A model generated the notes under the pieces. The model saw only the letters and a program-made list of their open reading frames with translations. It was not told where the DNA came from and ran no database searches. Positions 54,010-62,450 of a DNA stretch of 64,000 bases are shown piece after piece. The stretch lies in assembly GCF_003865375.1 (NCBI RefSeq), contig NZ_RQVS01000004.1, positions 159,910 to 223,909 of the forward strand, given 5' to 3'. The stretch comes from Gulosibacter macacae. Lineage in GTDB: Bacteria; Actinomycetota; Actinomycetes; Actinomycetales; Microbacteriaceae. The stretch's first letter is position 1. Every line of letters begins with the position of its first letter. The position numbers and the translations under genes are program-made.

Positions 54010-55487
54010 GGGATCGCCTGCCAGTACTGGTCGAACTCCCACTCGGTGACGGCGCCGCAGTAGCGAGCCCATTCATCCGACTTCATTTCGAGGTAGATCT
54101 CGGAGAGCGTGTCGGGCAGCGAACGCTGGATGTACTCGTCGGCACGGAAGGCGTCGATGGCCTCGCCGAGCGAGAGCGGCAGCGCTTCGCCAGCTTCGCC
54201 AGCCTGCGGCGGCTCGATCTGGTTGCCGATACCGTCGGCGATCGAGGCGATGAGCAGCGCGTGCGAGAGGTAGGGGTTGACGGATGCATCCGGCACGCGA
54301 ACCTCGGCGCGGCCGTTGGCCGAGATGCGCACGAGCGAGGCGCGGTCGTCGAGACCCCAGTTGGCGCGGGCCGGGGCGAACTGACCCGGGTCCCAGAAAC
54401 GCTTGTACGAGTTGACGGTCGACGCCATGATCAGCATCATGCCCGGCGAGTGCTTGAGGATGCCGCCGATGGCCCAGCGACCAAGCTGCGACATGTGGAG
54501 TTCCTTGACACCCTCGACCTCGAAGGTGTTGCGTCCCTCTTCATCCCAGAGCGAGATGTTGTGGTGGCAGCCGTTACCCATCGAACCGAGGTAGGGCTTG
54601 GGCATGAAGCTCGCCTGCACGCCGAACTCGCGGGCAACCTGCGAGCAGATCTGACGGTAGGTGACGAGGCGGTCGGCGGTGAGCTCGATGTCGTCGAACA
54701 TCCAGTTCAGCTCGATCTGGCCCTTGTCTTCGTAGTCGCCTTCGATCATGTCGAAGTCGAGCGCGGTCGCGTACTCTTCGAGGCGCTTGAAGATGGGGCG
54801 CATGACCTCGAGGTTCTCAACCTGGTAGGCGGGGCTGTGACCGGGCACGATGTTCGGCTCGATCGAGTCGCCCTTCCAAACCATCTCGGGCTCGGTGCCC
54901 GACTTCATGGTGAGGCCGAAGGTGTCCTTGAGCAGCTGGTGGGTGCGCTGCATGTTCGCGCGCGAGTCAATGGCGAGCGGGCGGCCACCGACGTTGACGA
55001 GGTGCTCGGGCTCGTAGGCCGCGCAGAAGATGCGGCCAACTTCGCCGTCCCACGGCAGCTGCTGGAACGACTCGGGCTGGGGCAGGCCGACGAATTCCTT
55101 CGCCTCGACGCCACCACCGATGAGATTGCCGAAGATGTCGGTCTGCAGGTCGCTGAGCGCGGTGCGGTGGAAGCTGATGCCCTTTTCGAGGTTACGCACG
55201 ACGTGCTTGGCCGGCACCATCTTCGCGACGGTGCGCGAACCGAGGGTGGGGAGCATGTAGTAGAGGTACTTGACGCCCGAGCGCTCGATCTTCTCAGTGA
55301 TTTCGGCGACCGACTCATCCGAGAGGTTCTGCTGCTGGTGACGGGCGAAGGCGTCGTTGTCACTGAGGGCAGCGTCGACGCGGTCGTGGTAGACGTCGGT
55401 GAGGTTGCGGCCGAGGTTAATCGCCTGGGTGCTCAGCTTCTCGAGGATCGGCTCGCCGCCAGATTGCGTTGAGAGGTTGTTCGACAT
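54006..55487 (-). CDS. Glutamine-synthetase-family ligase, gamma-glutamyl-amide synthetase type
   Basis: A 493-residue GS-fold ligase. Motifs in order: FHRTALSDLQTDIFGNL, the metal pair KSGTEPEMVWKG, EDKGQIELNW, the ATP-site MGNGCHHNISLW, RFWDPGQFAPARANWGLDDR and the glutamate-binding AEVRVPDASVNPYL. The N-terminus KYLYYMLPTLGSRTVAKMVPA differs from GlnA and matches amide synthetases that join glutamate to methylamine, isopropylamine, aniline or polyamines. The product would be a gamma-glutamyl amide, the substrate for the C26 hydrolases. It lies 70 bp after the P450 gene. Confidence 0.88.
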   Translation of the reverse strand: MSNNLSTQSGGEPILEKLSTQAINLGRNLTDVYHDRVDAALSDNDAFARHQQQNLSDESVAEITEKIERSGVKYLYYMLPTLGSRTVAKMVPAKHVVRNLEKGISFHRTALSDLQTDIFGNLIGGGVEAKEFVGLPQPESFQQLPWDGEVGRIFCAAYEPEHLVNVGGRPLAIDSRANMQRTHQLLKDTFGLTMKSGTEPEMVWKGDSIEPNIVPGHSPAYQVENLEVMRPIFKRLEEYATALDFDMIEGDYEDKGQIELNWMFDDIELTADRLVTYRQICSQVAREFGVQASFMPKPYLGSMGNGCHHNISLWDEEGRNTFEVEGVKELHMSQLGRWAIGGILKHSPGMMLIMASTVNSYKRFWDPGQFAPARANWGLDDRASLVRISANGRAEVRVPDASVNPYLSHALLIASIADGIGNQIEPPQAGEAGEALPLSLGEAIDAFRADEYIQRSLPDTLSEIYLEMKSDEWARYCGAVTEWEFDQYWQAIP

Positions 55488-55557
55488 GTGGGTTCTTTCG
55501 TGATTGGTGGAACGGCTGCGTCATCGCAGCCGTGCCAGGATGTTGAAATCGCGGCGC

Positions 55558-56763
55558 TTAGCGGCGACGGAACTTGATGGGCAGGCGCACCGGACCGGTG
55601 TTGCCCGAGTCGGGCAGCCACTCGTCGCCACCGGGCACGGTGATGTCGGTGAGGGCTGCGGCAAGCACCGGTAGCGCGGCGCTCATGTCGGCACGGGCGA
55701 TGTAGTGGCCAAGGCAGTGGTGCACGCCACCGCCGAAGGTGAAGTGCGGCTTGCGGTCTTCGGCGACGATGTTGACTTCGGGGTTCGGGTAGGCCTCGGG
55801 GTCGTTGCCCGAGGAGTGGGTGAACAGGTGCACAGTTGTGCCGGGTTCGAATTCAATGCCGCCGTACTCGAAGGCTTCGACGACCTCGCGGGTCACCCAG
55901 CGGGTGGTCGGGTTGACGCGCAGGGCCTCTTCGAGGGCCGCGGTCGCGAGGCTCGGGTCGGCTGCGAGCAGCTCCCACTGGTCGGGGTTGCGGATGAAGG
56001 TCTGCATGGCGAGGCCGAGCTGGTTGCGGGTGGTGTCCATGCCGCCGAAGAGCATGAGCACAAGCGCGTTGCGGAGTTCTTCGCCGGTGAGCTTGTCGCC
56101 ACCCTCGCTGAACTGCACGAGGCGCGAGACGACGTCGGTGCCGGGGTTCGCCTGACGCTCCTGGATGAGTTCTTCAACGAAGTCGTAAAGCTCCTTGACC
56201 GCGGCGTCGATGCGGTCGATGTCTTCCTTGACGGTGATGCTCAGCGCGTAGCCGATGGTGTTCGCGTGCTCGGCGATGAACTGCCAGTGCTTGTGGTCGA
56301 GGCCCATCATGATGCACAGGGCACGGGTCGCGAATGGCTCCGCGAAGTCCTGCACGAACTCGGCCTCGCCCTTGTCTGCGAAGTTGTTGACGAGCTCTTC
56401 CGCGAGCGCGACGAACTCGGGAGTGAGCTTCTTCGCAGCCGTCGGCGAGAAGGCCGGGTTGAGCAGGCGACGCAGGCGGTGGTGCTCGTCACCTTCGAGG
56501 ACGAGCAGGTTCTTCGACCACCAGTCATAGAACAGGCCCGAGTGCACACCGTGGTGCTCGGGCCACTTGGCCGAACCTTGCGACATGCGGACGTCCTTGA
56601 GCAGGTCGGCGACCTCGTCGTAGCGGAGGACGGCGTAGCCGTAGTTGGTCTTGGCAATCCACGACTGCTCGCGAGCGTCGCGAACGGCCTCGGACTGCAT
56701 CGAGAACGACGGGTCAGAGATGTCGAAGTAGGGAAGATCGGTGGGCGTAGCGACGGAGCTCAT
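55558..56763 (-). CDS. Cytochrome P450 monooxygenase
   Basis: A 401-residue soluble bacterial P450. The I-helix oxygen motif is GGMDTT at about 240-245, ExxR is E279-R282, and the haem loop FTFGGGVHHCLGHYIAR has the thiolate Cys350. The N-terminus is not a membrane anchor. First gene of the operon P450-GS-SBP-C26-C26-C26; the divergent genes encode its likely reductase and flavodoxin. Amine-oxidising P450s of the CYP151 type act on morpholine, piperidine and pyrrolidine in mycobacteria and are, as far as I recall, also near a GS-like gene. Assignment to that subfamily would need a search. Confidence 0.92.
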   Translation of the reverse strand: MSSVATPTDLPYFDISDPSFSMQSEAVRDAREQSWIAKTNYGYAVLRYDEVADLLKDVRMSQGSAKWPEHHGVHSGLFYDWWSKNLLVLEGDEHHRLRRLLNPAFSPTAAKKLTPEFVALAEELVNNFADKGEAEFVQDFAEPFATRALCIMMGLDHKHWQFIAEHANTIGYALSITVKEDIDRIDAAVKELYDFVEELIQERQANPGTDVVSRLVQFSEGGDKLTGEELRNALVLMLFGGMDTTRNQLGLAMQTFIRNPDQWELLAADPSLATAALEEALRVNPTTRWVTREVVEAFEYGGIEFEPGTTVHLFTHSSGNDPEAYPNPEVNIVAEDRKPHFTFGGGVHHCLGHYIARADMSAALPVLAAALTDITVPGGDEWLPDSGNTGPVRLPIKFRRR

Positions 56764-56830
56764 CGGAGACCTTTCTCGTCATGTTCCAACTCAACTTTGA
56801 GCGGGATGACAAAACCTTCATTGGTGCATG

Positions 56831-56861
56831 AATATAAACACAGTCGGATGGGGCGGGTCAA
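56831..56861 (-). promoter_or_regulatory. Promoter of the P450 operon
   Basis: On the minus strand TTGACC (-35, 56861-56856) followed 17 bases later by TTTATA, or 19 bases by TATATT (-10). A CTCAA-CT-TTGAG palindrome (56790-56801) lies between promoter and start and could bind the FadR-type regulator. Confidence 0.55.
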
Positions 56862-56951
56862 GCAAGATTCGTAAAGTCCCTTGAAATCCCAGATTCGGCC
56901 TAGAAGTCAGCAGTTTCCGTGCATCCGAGCAAGAATCTTCAGCGCAGACAC

Positions 56952-56980
56952 TTGAAGCACCGGGCGGAATGGGTCATGAT
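56952..56980 (+). promoter_or_regulatory. Promoter of the reductase-flavodoxin operon
   Basis: TTGAAG (56952-56957), 17 bases, CATGAT (56975-56980), about 110 bp upstream of the reductase start. The divergent P450 promoter is 90 bp away, so one regulator could control both. Confidence 0.45.
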
Positions 56981-57092
56981 CTGAATACCCCAACTAACGC
57001 ATCTTTGTGACTGGCACCCGCGCTGCAGCGTTGCAGACAGCGGAAAATGCCCCCGCACGGCGCCAAATCTCACAAGACGGAAGGAATCTTGG

Positions 57093-58367
57093 ATGAGCGA
57101 CGCGACTCCCCGCCACATCGCCATCGTCGGTAGCGGACCGAGCGGCTGTTTCGTCGCGCAATCGCTGCGACGCACTTGGGCGGATGCAGAAATCACCATC
57201 TTTGACCGGTTCGCCGTGCCCTATGGGCTCATTCGCTACGGCGTGGCCGCCGACCACCAGCACACGAAGGCGATTACCCGCCAGTTCGACCGCTCCTTTG
57301 CGAATGGTGATGTTCGCTTCGCCGGCAACGTTGAGATCGGTAGCGACGTCAGCCTTGACGAGTTGCGCGAGCACTTCGACGTCGTCGTGCTTGCTTCTGG
57401 CCGCTGGCGCGACCGGATGCTCAGCGTGCCGGGTTCGCGCCTCGAGGGCGTGCTGCCCTCGGGAGACATCATCAACGCGCTCAACACCGTGCCGCGCCCG
57501 GCGATCCCCATGCCCGAGATTGGCAAGCGCGTCGTCGTTGTGGGCGCCGGTAATGTGGCGCTCGATATGGTGCGCTTCCTCGCGAAGACCGGTGACGACT
57601 ACGCCGGGAGCGATGTCAACCCGGTGGCGCTCGCGCAGTACCTCGCCTCGCCCGCGACGCACATCACGGTGCTGAGCCGCTCGCCGATCGCCTCGGCAAA
57701 GTCAGATGTTGCCATGGTGAAAGAGCTCGGCAAGATCGCCGGCGCCCGTTTCACCTACGCGAACACGAGCCAGGCCACCGAAGACAATGCGCTCGGCCGC
57801 AAGCGAGAGGCGGCCTTCGCCGATCTCGCCGCGATCGACGTGGCTGAGCCGCGCGTGCACGTGCACTTCATCTTTGGCGCTGAGCCCGCCCGGGTCACGG
57901 GTGACGAACGCGTCGAGGCCGTGCACCTTGGTGCCGCCCCCGCGGCTGAGTCGTCGGTCATCGAAGCCGACACGGTCATCTCGGCCATCGGCTTTGATGT
58001 CAACGCTCCCGGTCAGTGGCACTACGCCGAGCACATCGACTTCGCTCCGGCCGATAGCGGTCTCATTGAGCCCGGGCTCTACCGAGCCGGCTGGCTCAAG
58101 CGTGGCCCGGTCGGTGCGATTCCCGCGAACCGCGCCGATGCGGTTGAGGTCGCGAAAGAGATCGTCGCCGACGTCGAGTCGGGCGCATCCCCGATCGTCG
58201 ACGGCAAGCAGGGCTACGCGGCCCTGCCCGCCGAAGTGCGCGAACGAGCCGTATCGTTCGAGCAGTGGCAGCGCATCGACGAGGCTGAAACTGCCGCCGC
58301 CGAAGCCGACCGCATTCGGCGCAAGCTCCCCAACCACGACTCCATGCTCGACGTCGCGCTCGGCTAG
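57093..58367 (+). CDS. Adrenodoxin-reductase-like ferredoxin/flavodoxin-NADP+ reductase (FprA type)
   Basis: A 424-residue flavoprotein. It has the FAD motif HIAIVGSGPSGCFVAQSLRR, FDRFAVPYGLIRYGVAADHQHTK (the FprA signature), and VVVVGAGNVALDMVRFLAK for NADP, ending RAGWLKRGPVGAIPANRADAVEVAKEI. It is smaller than mycobacterial FprA (456). It is divergent from the P450 and followed after 80 bp by the flavodoxin, so it should pass electrons NADPH - FAD - FMN - haem. GAAGG precedes the ATG. Confidence 0.92.
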   Translation: MSDATPRHIAIVGSGPSGCFVAQSLRRTWADAEITIFDRFAVPYGLIRYGVAADHQHTKAITRQFDRSFANGDVRFAGNVEIGSDVSLDELREHFDVVVLASGRWRDRMLSVPGSRLEGVLPSGDIINALNTVPRPAIPMPEIGKRVVVVGAGNVALDMVRFLAKTGDDYAGSDVNPVALAQYLASPATHITVLSRSPIASAKSDVAMVKELGKIAGARFTYANTSQATEDNALGRKREAAFADLAAIDVAEPRVHVHFIFGAEPARVTGDERVEAVHLGAAPAAESSVIEADTVISAIGFDVNAPGQWHYAEHIDFAPADSGLIEPGLYRAGWLKRGPVGAIPANRADAVEVAKEIVADVESGASPIVDGKQGYAALPAEVRERAVSFEQWQRIDEAETAAAEADRIRRKLPNHDSMLDVALG

Positions 58368-58448
58368 TCCGCGCGCGCCAGCAACTCTCATCCGCTTCAC
58401 CCATAACTTCGAATCACAAGACAACTTCGAAAAGGAACAATTCACATC

Positions 58449-58898
58449 ATGCGCATTACCGTGCTCTATGGCACCGAGTCGGGTAACTCGGAGCTCATCG
58501 CCCAGGACCTCGCGGCAAAGCTGCAGGAAGACGGCCACGAGGCTGAGGTCATCGACCTGCAGGACTTCGCTCCCGAGCAGATCACGCCCGAGAACTTCTA
58601 CCTTGTGGTGTGCTCGACGCACGGCGAGGGCGAGCTGCCGAACACCGCACTCCCCTTCGGCGAGCGTCTCGACGCGTTCACCGGCGACCTCAGCGGCGTG
58701 AAGTACGCCATGTTCGGTCTCGGCGACACGTTCTACGAGGAGACCTACAGCCAGGGCTCCGAGATCATCGACCGCCGTTTCGCTGAGCTCGGCGCCACCC
58801 GTGTTGGTGAGTACGGCCGCCACGACGCTTCGTCGTGGGACCTCCCAAGCGATGTCGCGCTCGAGTGGCTGCCGGGCGTCCTCGAGGCTGCCGAGTAG
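58449..58898 (+). CDS. Flavodoxin-like electron carrier (cindoxin-like)
   Basis: A 149-residue FMN protein. It has the phosphate loop LYGTESGNSELIAQDLA, the 50s loop STHGEGELPN and the FGLGDTFYEETYSQG loop, the pattern of flavodoxin domains that feed P450s, such as cindoxin of the cineole P450 system. The expected [2Fe-2S] or [3Fe-4S] ferredoxin of a class I P450 is missing from the neighbourhood. It is downstream of the reductase and ends in a strong terminator. Confidence 0.9.
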   Translation: MRITVLYGTESGNSELIAQDLAAKLQEDGHEAEVIDLQDFAPEQITPENFYLVVCSTHGEGELPNTALPFGERLDAFTGDLSGVKYAMFGLGDTFYEETYSQGSEIIDRRFAELGATRVGEYGRHDASSWDLPSDVALEWLPGVLEAAE

Positions 58899-58907
58899 CA
58901 ACAACTT

Positions 58908-58953
58908 AAAGGCGCGTTGCCTGCGGAACCTCCCGCAGGCAACGCGCCTTTTT
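58908..58953 (+). terminator. Terminator of the reductase-flavodoxin operon
   Basis: A 19-bp perfect stem (58908-58926 with 58933-58951), AACCTC loop, then a T run. It begins ten bases after the stop codon. Confidence 0.92.
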
Positions 58954-58983
58954 GCGCGCCTGGATGCATGCATCCCACCGTCG

Positions 58984-59020
58984 ACACACCTCCGCTTCGC
59001 TCTGGCTACTCGACCAACCA
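58984..59020. repeat. Partial family A REP-like arm
   Basis: CTCCGCTTCGCTC followed by CTACTCGACCAACCA matches one arm of the copies at 20.4 and 26.1 kb; the second arm is missing. Between two terminators of converging operons. Confidence 0.7.
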
Positions 59021-59033
59021 ATGACGCCACGCA

Positions 59034-59075
59034 CAAGGCGGGGCCCGTGAGCTGTTGCTCGCGGGCCCCGCCTTG
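59034..59075 (-). terminator. Terminator of the second APC permease gene
   Basis: A 14-bp perfect outer stem (59034-59047 with 59062-59075) continues inward after one wobble pair with GAGC/GCTC. It begins about 10 bp past the permease stop. No marked T-run. Confidence 0.7.
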
Positions 59076-59084
59076 CAGTGAGAA

Positions 59085-60698
59085 CTACTGGCGCGGTTCG
59101 TCGCCGGTGTTCTCTTCGGTGCGCGGGATCGACGCACCGGTGTTCGGGTACACGTGCGGCTTGCCACCGCTGAGGCGAATCGCCAGGTCGACGATCTCCT
59201 CCGACTGCGAGATCGGCGTCGCGTAGCGCAGGTCGACAACGCCGGTCGCCGCGTCACCGGTGACGCCTCCGCCACGCAGGTGCGGCTTCACCGTGAAGAG
59301 GTAGATGAGACCAATGACGAGGACCACGAGACCCACGAGGCCCACGAGCCACGCCTGGTACCACGGCACGTCCGGCACCGGAGTCACGAGCGTGTACATC
59401 GCGAAGAGCTGGTAGGCGATGGCCGCGAACGAGACCACCCAGCCGAGGCTGCCCATCGAGAAGTCGCCAGCCGGACGCCAGCCCTTGATGCGGGCACGGA
59501 TCGAGGCCACGACTACCGACGAGAAGGCGAGGTAGATACCGAACGCCGCGAACGAGACGATCGCGATGAGTGCATCCGCGCTGAGGAGCGAGATGATCAC
59601 CACCACTGCCGGCAGGATGCCCGCGAACAGCAGTGCGAACGGCGGCACCGCGCGCTTGCGGTTGAACTTGCGCAGGAGGTTCGACCCCGGCAGCTGCAGG
59701 TCGCGGCCCATCGAGTACATGAGGCGCGAGGCGGCAGCCTGGAGCGAGATGGTGCACGAGAGGTAGGAGACGAGCACGATGATCATCACGATCTTGAAGC
59801 CGAAGGCACCGAAGGTGTCGAGGAAGATCGTGCCCACTGGGTCGGTAGCCGTGCCGTCGAGGATCGCGCCGAAGTCCGGCACTGCGAGGATGAGGCCGAG
59901 GGCGATGAACATCGAGGCGACACCACCTACGTAGAGGGTCATGCGCATGGCCTTGGGGATCACGCGGCTCGGGTTCTGCACCTCTTCAGCAACGTCACCA
60001 TTGGCTTCGAAGCCGTAGTAGAGGTAAATACCGAAGATCGCTGAACCGATGAACGCGATCGCGAACGGCGTCGCATCCTGCATTTCAGCGGGACGGAAGT
60101 CGGTAAACAGCACCGAAAGGTCGTGCTTGCGGGCGGCGACGAGGAGCCAGATACCGATGAAGACGGTGGCGAGAATCTCGACGACAAAGCCGATGAAGGC
60201 AACATTGGCGAGGAACTTCGTGCCACCGAAGTTGATCAGCGTGGCCAGCACGAGGATGCCGAGCGCAAGCAGCACGTTCGTGATCGGGTCGTTCTCAATG
60301 CCGAGGAAGGCGCTGAGGAAGGGTCCGGCACCGTAGGCGACCGAGGCGATGGTGGCGTTGATGGCGATCGTGTAGATCCAACCGCTCATCCAGCCCCACT
60401 TGGCGCCCCAGAGGCGACGGTTCCAGGGATAGATACCACCGGCGATTGGGTACTGCGAGACGACCTCACCGAACACGAGTGCGACGAGGAGCTGGCCGAC
60501 ACCGGCGATGATGAGCATCCAGAAGGCCGGCGGGCCCGCAATCGCGAGGGATGCGGCGAAGGTCGTGTAGACGCCAACGACCGGCGAGAGGTAGGTAAAG
60601 CCAAGCGCGAGGTTCCCCCAGAACCCCATGTCGCGCTTGAACTCGCTGTGGATTTCGGGCTGTTGCACGTCGCCAACTGGCGAAGTGGTCTGATTCAT
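59085..60698 (-). CDS. APC-superfamily amino acid/amine permease, second copy
   Basis: A 537-residue carrier with about twelve transmembrane helices and long hydrophilic ends. It has FWGNLALGFTYLSPVVGVYTTFAASL as TM1, then FGEVVSQYPIAGGIYPWNRRLWGAKWGWMSGW and YYGFEANGDVAEEVQNPSRVIPKAMR, the layout of amino acid-GABA or choline-type permeases with the E/D-x-x-P-x-R loop. The C-terminal tail includes ATGVVDLRYATPISQSEEIVDLAIRLSGG. ATG 60698 follows AAGGACT. Divergent from the CoA-transferase gene. It is distantly related to the first permease, suggesting a different substrate. Confidence 0.86.
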   Translation of the reverse strand: MNQTTSPVGDVQQPEIHSEFKRDMGFWGNLALGFTYLSPVVGVYTTFAASLAIAGPPAFWMLIIAGVGQLLVALVFGEVVSQYPIAGGIYPWNRRLWGAKWGWMSGWIYTIAINATIASVAYGAGPFLSAFLGIENDPITNVLLALGILVLATLINFGGTKFLANVAFIGFVVEILATVFIGIWLLVAARKHDLSVLFTDFRPAEMQDATPFAIAFIGSAIFGIYLYYGFEANGDVAEEVQNPSRVIPKAMRMTLYVGGVASMFIALGLILAVPDFGAILDGTATDPVGTIFLDTFGAFGFKIVMIIVLVSYLSCTISLQAAASRLMYSMGRDLQLPGSNLLRKFNRKRAVPPFALLFAGILPAVVVIISLLSADALIAIVSFAAFGIYLAFSSVVVASIRARIKGWRPAGDFSMGSLGWVVSFAAIAYQLFAMYTLVTPVPDVPWYQAWLVGLVGLVVLVIGLIYLFTVKPHLRGGGVTGDAATGVVDLRYATPISQSEEIVDLAIRLSGGKPHVYPNTGASIPRTEENTGDEPRQ

Positions 60699-61209
60699 TT
60701 CGAGTCCTTGCAGATGTTGCGGACGAGCCAAGGTGTTGCGGACAAGGCGAATGTCGAAGCCGGAACGGGTTGGTCAAATCCCATGATTTCCGAATGATTT
60801 ATGTCGTTTTCGGCAGTTTTCGGGGGCCTTGATGCGGCTGCTGTGCTGCATCAGAGCTTTCCGAGCAGGCCAGCTGGCCCTTCGGATGTAGCGCTTGAGC
60901 CCGTACCGGCCACTCCCTCGTGTGGAGATTGCGGTGAACTCAGCGCCCCAGCTAGAGATCGTCACTGATCACAAGCCGGCAGCTTCTCGCTCGTAATACT
61001 ACCGATTCTGTAGGTTTATGCAAGGAATTCTCGGATAGGGTCTACTCGTGGCGGCAATGACCGATTTCGGGCCACCACTGCCCTGAACTCAGATTGACGT
61101 GGCAGGGTCGAGGTAGCGCGATTTCCCGCGATGAGGCGGAATTGCCAGCTGCCCGAGGCGCAGCCGAGACGTAGACACCGACGCAGCCGAGATGTAGACA
61201 GAGGCACCC
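60699..61209. other. Divergent intergenic region with two 19-bp direct repeats
   Basis: 511 bp without a credible gene, separating the APC permease (minus) from the CoA-transferase (plus). CGCAGCCGAGACGTAGACA (61159-61177) and CGCAGCCGAGATGTAGACA (61182-61200) are direct repeats 23 bp apart, ending nine bases before the CoA-transferase GTG and overlapping its AGAGG ribosome site, so they could be operator half-sites affecting translation or transcription. The rest is AT-richer than the coding parts and probably holds both promoters. Confidence 0.5.
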
Positions 61210-62439
61210 GTGACACCAGCACCACCCGCACCCGACGCAGCCGGGCCGCTCGCGGGCATCGTCGTAGCCGACTTTTCCCGCATCCTCGCCGGCCCCCTGG
61301 CGACGCAGACGCTCGCTGATCTCGGTGCCGAGGTCATCAAGATCGAGCGTCCGGGTGCCGGCGACGACACCCGCACCTGGGGCCCGCCCTGGGCGGCCGA
61401 CGGCACGGCGACCTACTTTCAATCGGTCAACCGTAATAAGCGCTCCCTCGCCCTCGATCTCAAGAACCCCGACGATTGCGAACTCGCGCGCCGCCTCGTG
61501 CGCCGCGCCGATGTGGTAATCGACAACTTCATCCCCGGCACCCTCGATCGCGCCGGACTCAGCGACGACGAGATTCACGCCCTCAACCCGCGCGCGGTCA
61601 TCGGCCGCATCAGCGGCTTCGGCAGCGCCGGTGGCCGCGAGCGCCCCGGCTACGACTTCGTGGTGCAGGCACTCGGCGGCCTCATGCATATCACCGGCGC
61701 CCGCGACGGCGAAGCCATGAAGGTTGGGGTGGCCCTCGTCGACATCCTTTCGGCAAAGGACCTCACCATCGGCGTCCTCGCTGCCCTGCGCCGCCGCGAG
61801 ACCACCGGTACCGGCACGCTCGTCGAGGTCAACCTGCTCTCGAGCCTGCAGGGCGCGCTCGCCAACCAGATTCAAGCGGTTATTGGTGCCGGTGCCGAAC
61901 CCACCCGCATTGGCAATACGCATCCGTCGATTTGCCCCTACGAAACCCTGCGCTGTGGCGAGGGCGAACTCGCGGTCGCGATCGGTAACGACGCCCAGTT
62001 CAGCCGTTTCTGCGGCGAACTTGGCGTCGCTGAACTCGCCAACGACGAACGGTTCGCAACGAACCCGGCGCGAGTCGCAAACCGGGATGCGCTGCGTCCC
62101 TTGCTCGAGGAGGCACTGCAATCAGCGAGCGCGCTCGATTGGGAAAAGCGGCTCACTGCCCTCAACCTCGCTGTCGGTCACGTCGCCACCATCGCCGAAG
62201 GCATTACGCTCGCCCAAGACCTGGGCATCGACCCAGTCGTGGCGCTCCACCGCGATGGTGTGGATTCAAACGGGGTGCGGCATCCGGTGCGCTACACGCC
62301 CGAGTTCGACACTCCGGCGCTCGGCCCACCGGCCCTGGATGCTGATGGCGAGCAATTGCGCGCGCAGCTCGAAGCCGACTCCCCCACCACCACCTGCCCT
62401 ACCCCTGACTCCCCGACCCCTCCCGCCACCGCGTCCTAA
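61210..62439 (+). CDS. Class III CoA-transferase (CaiB/BaiF family)
   Basis: A 409-residue CoA-transferase. It begins GIVVADFSRILAGPLATQTLADLGAEVIKIERPGAGDDTRTWGPP, the family signature, and has SVNRNKRSLALDLKNP, then PGYDFVVQALGGLMHITG and the catalytic-Asp region KVGVALVDILSAKDLTIG. GTG 61210 follows AGAGG. The next gene, twelve bases later, is a glutaryl-CoA-dehydrogenase-like enzyme; a CaiB-type transferase activating glutarate with succinyl-CoA is known next to gcdH in other organisms, so glutarate is the best guess. The C-terminal 25 residues are Pro/Thr-rich and unconserved. Confidence 0.88.
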   Translation: MTPAPPAPDAAGPLAGIVVADFSRILAGPLATQTLADLGAEVIKIERPGAGDDTRTWGPPWAADGTATYFQSVNRNKRSLALDLKNPDDCELARRLVRRADVVIDNFIPGTLDRAGLSDDEIHALNPRAVIGRISGFGSAGGRERPGYDFVVQALGGLMHITGARDGEAMKVGVALVDILSAKDLTIGVLAALRRRETTGTGTLVEVNLLSSLQGALANQIQAVIGAGAEPTRIGNTHPSICPYETLRCGEGELAVAIGNDAQFSRFCGELGVAELANDERFATNPARVANRDALRPLLEEALQSASALDWEKRLTALNLAVGHVATIAEGITLAQDLGIDPVVALHRDGVDSNGVRHPVRYTPEFDTPALGPPALDADGEQLRAQLEADSPTTTCPTPDSPTPPATAS

Positions 62440-62450
62440 GGAAGCACGCC

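Noticed and set aside
53997..55472. A plus-strand open frame of 491 codons
   Set aside because: A mirror of the GS-like gene. Its Val/Glu/Leu-rich composition reflects the antisense codon pattern.
57702..59036. A minus-strand open frame of 444 codons
   Set aside because: Antisense to the reductase and flavodoxin, and it reads through their terminator.
61042..62121. A minus-strand open frame of 359 codons
   Set aside because: Antisense to the CoA-transferase, without motif or ribosome site.
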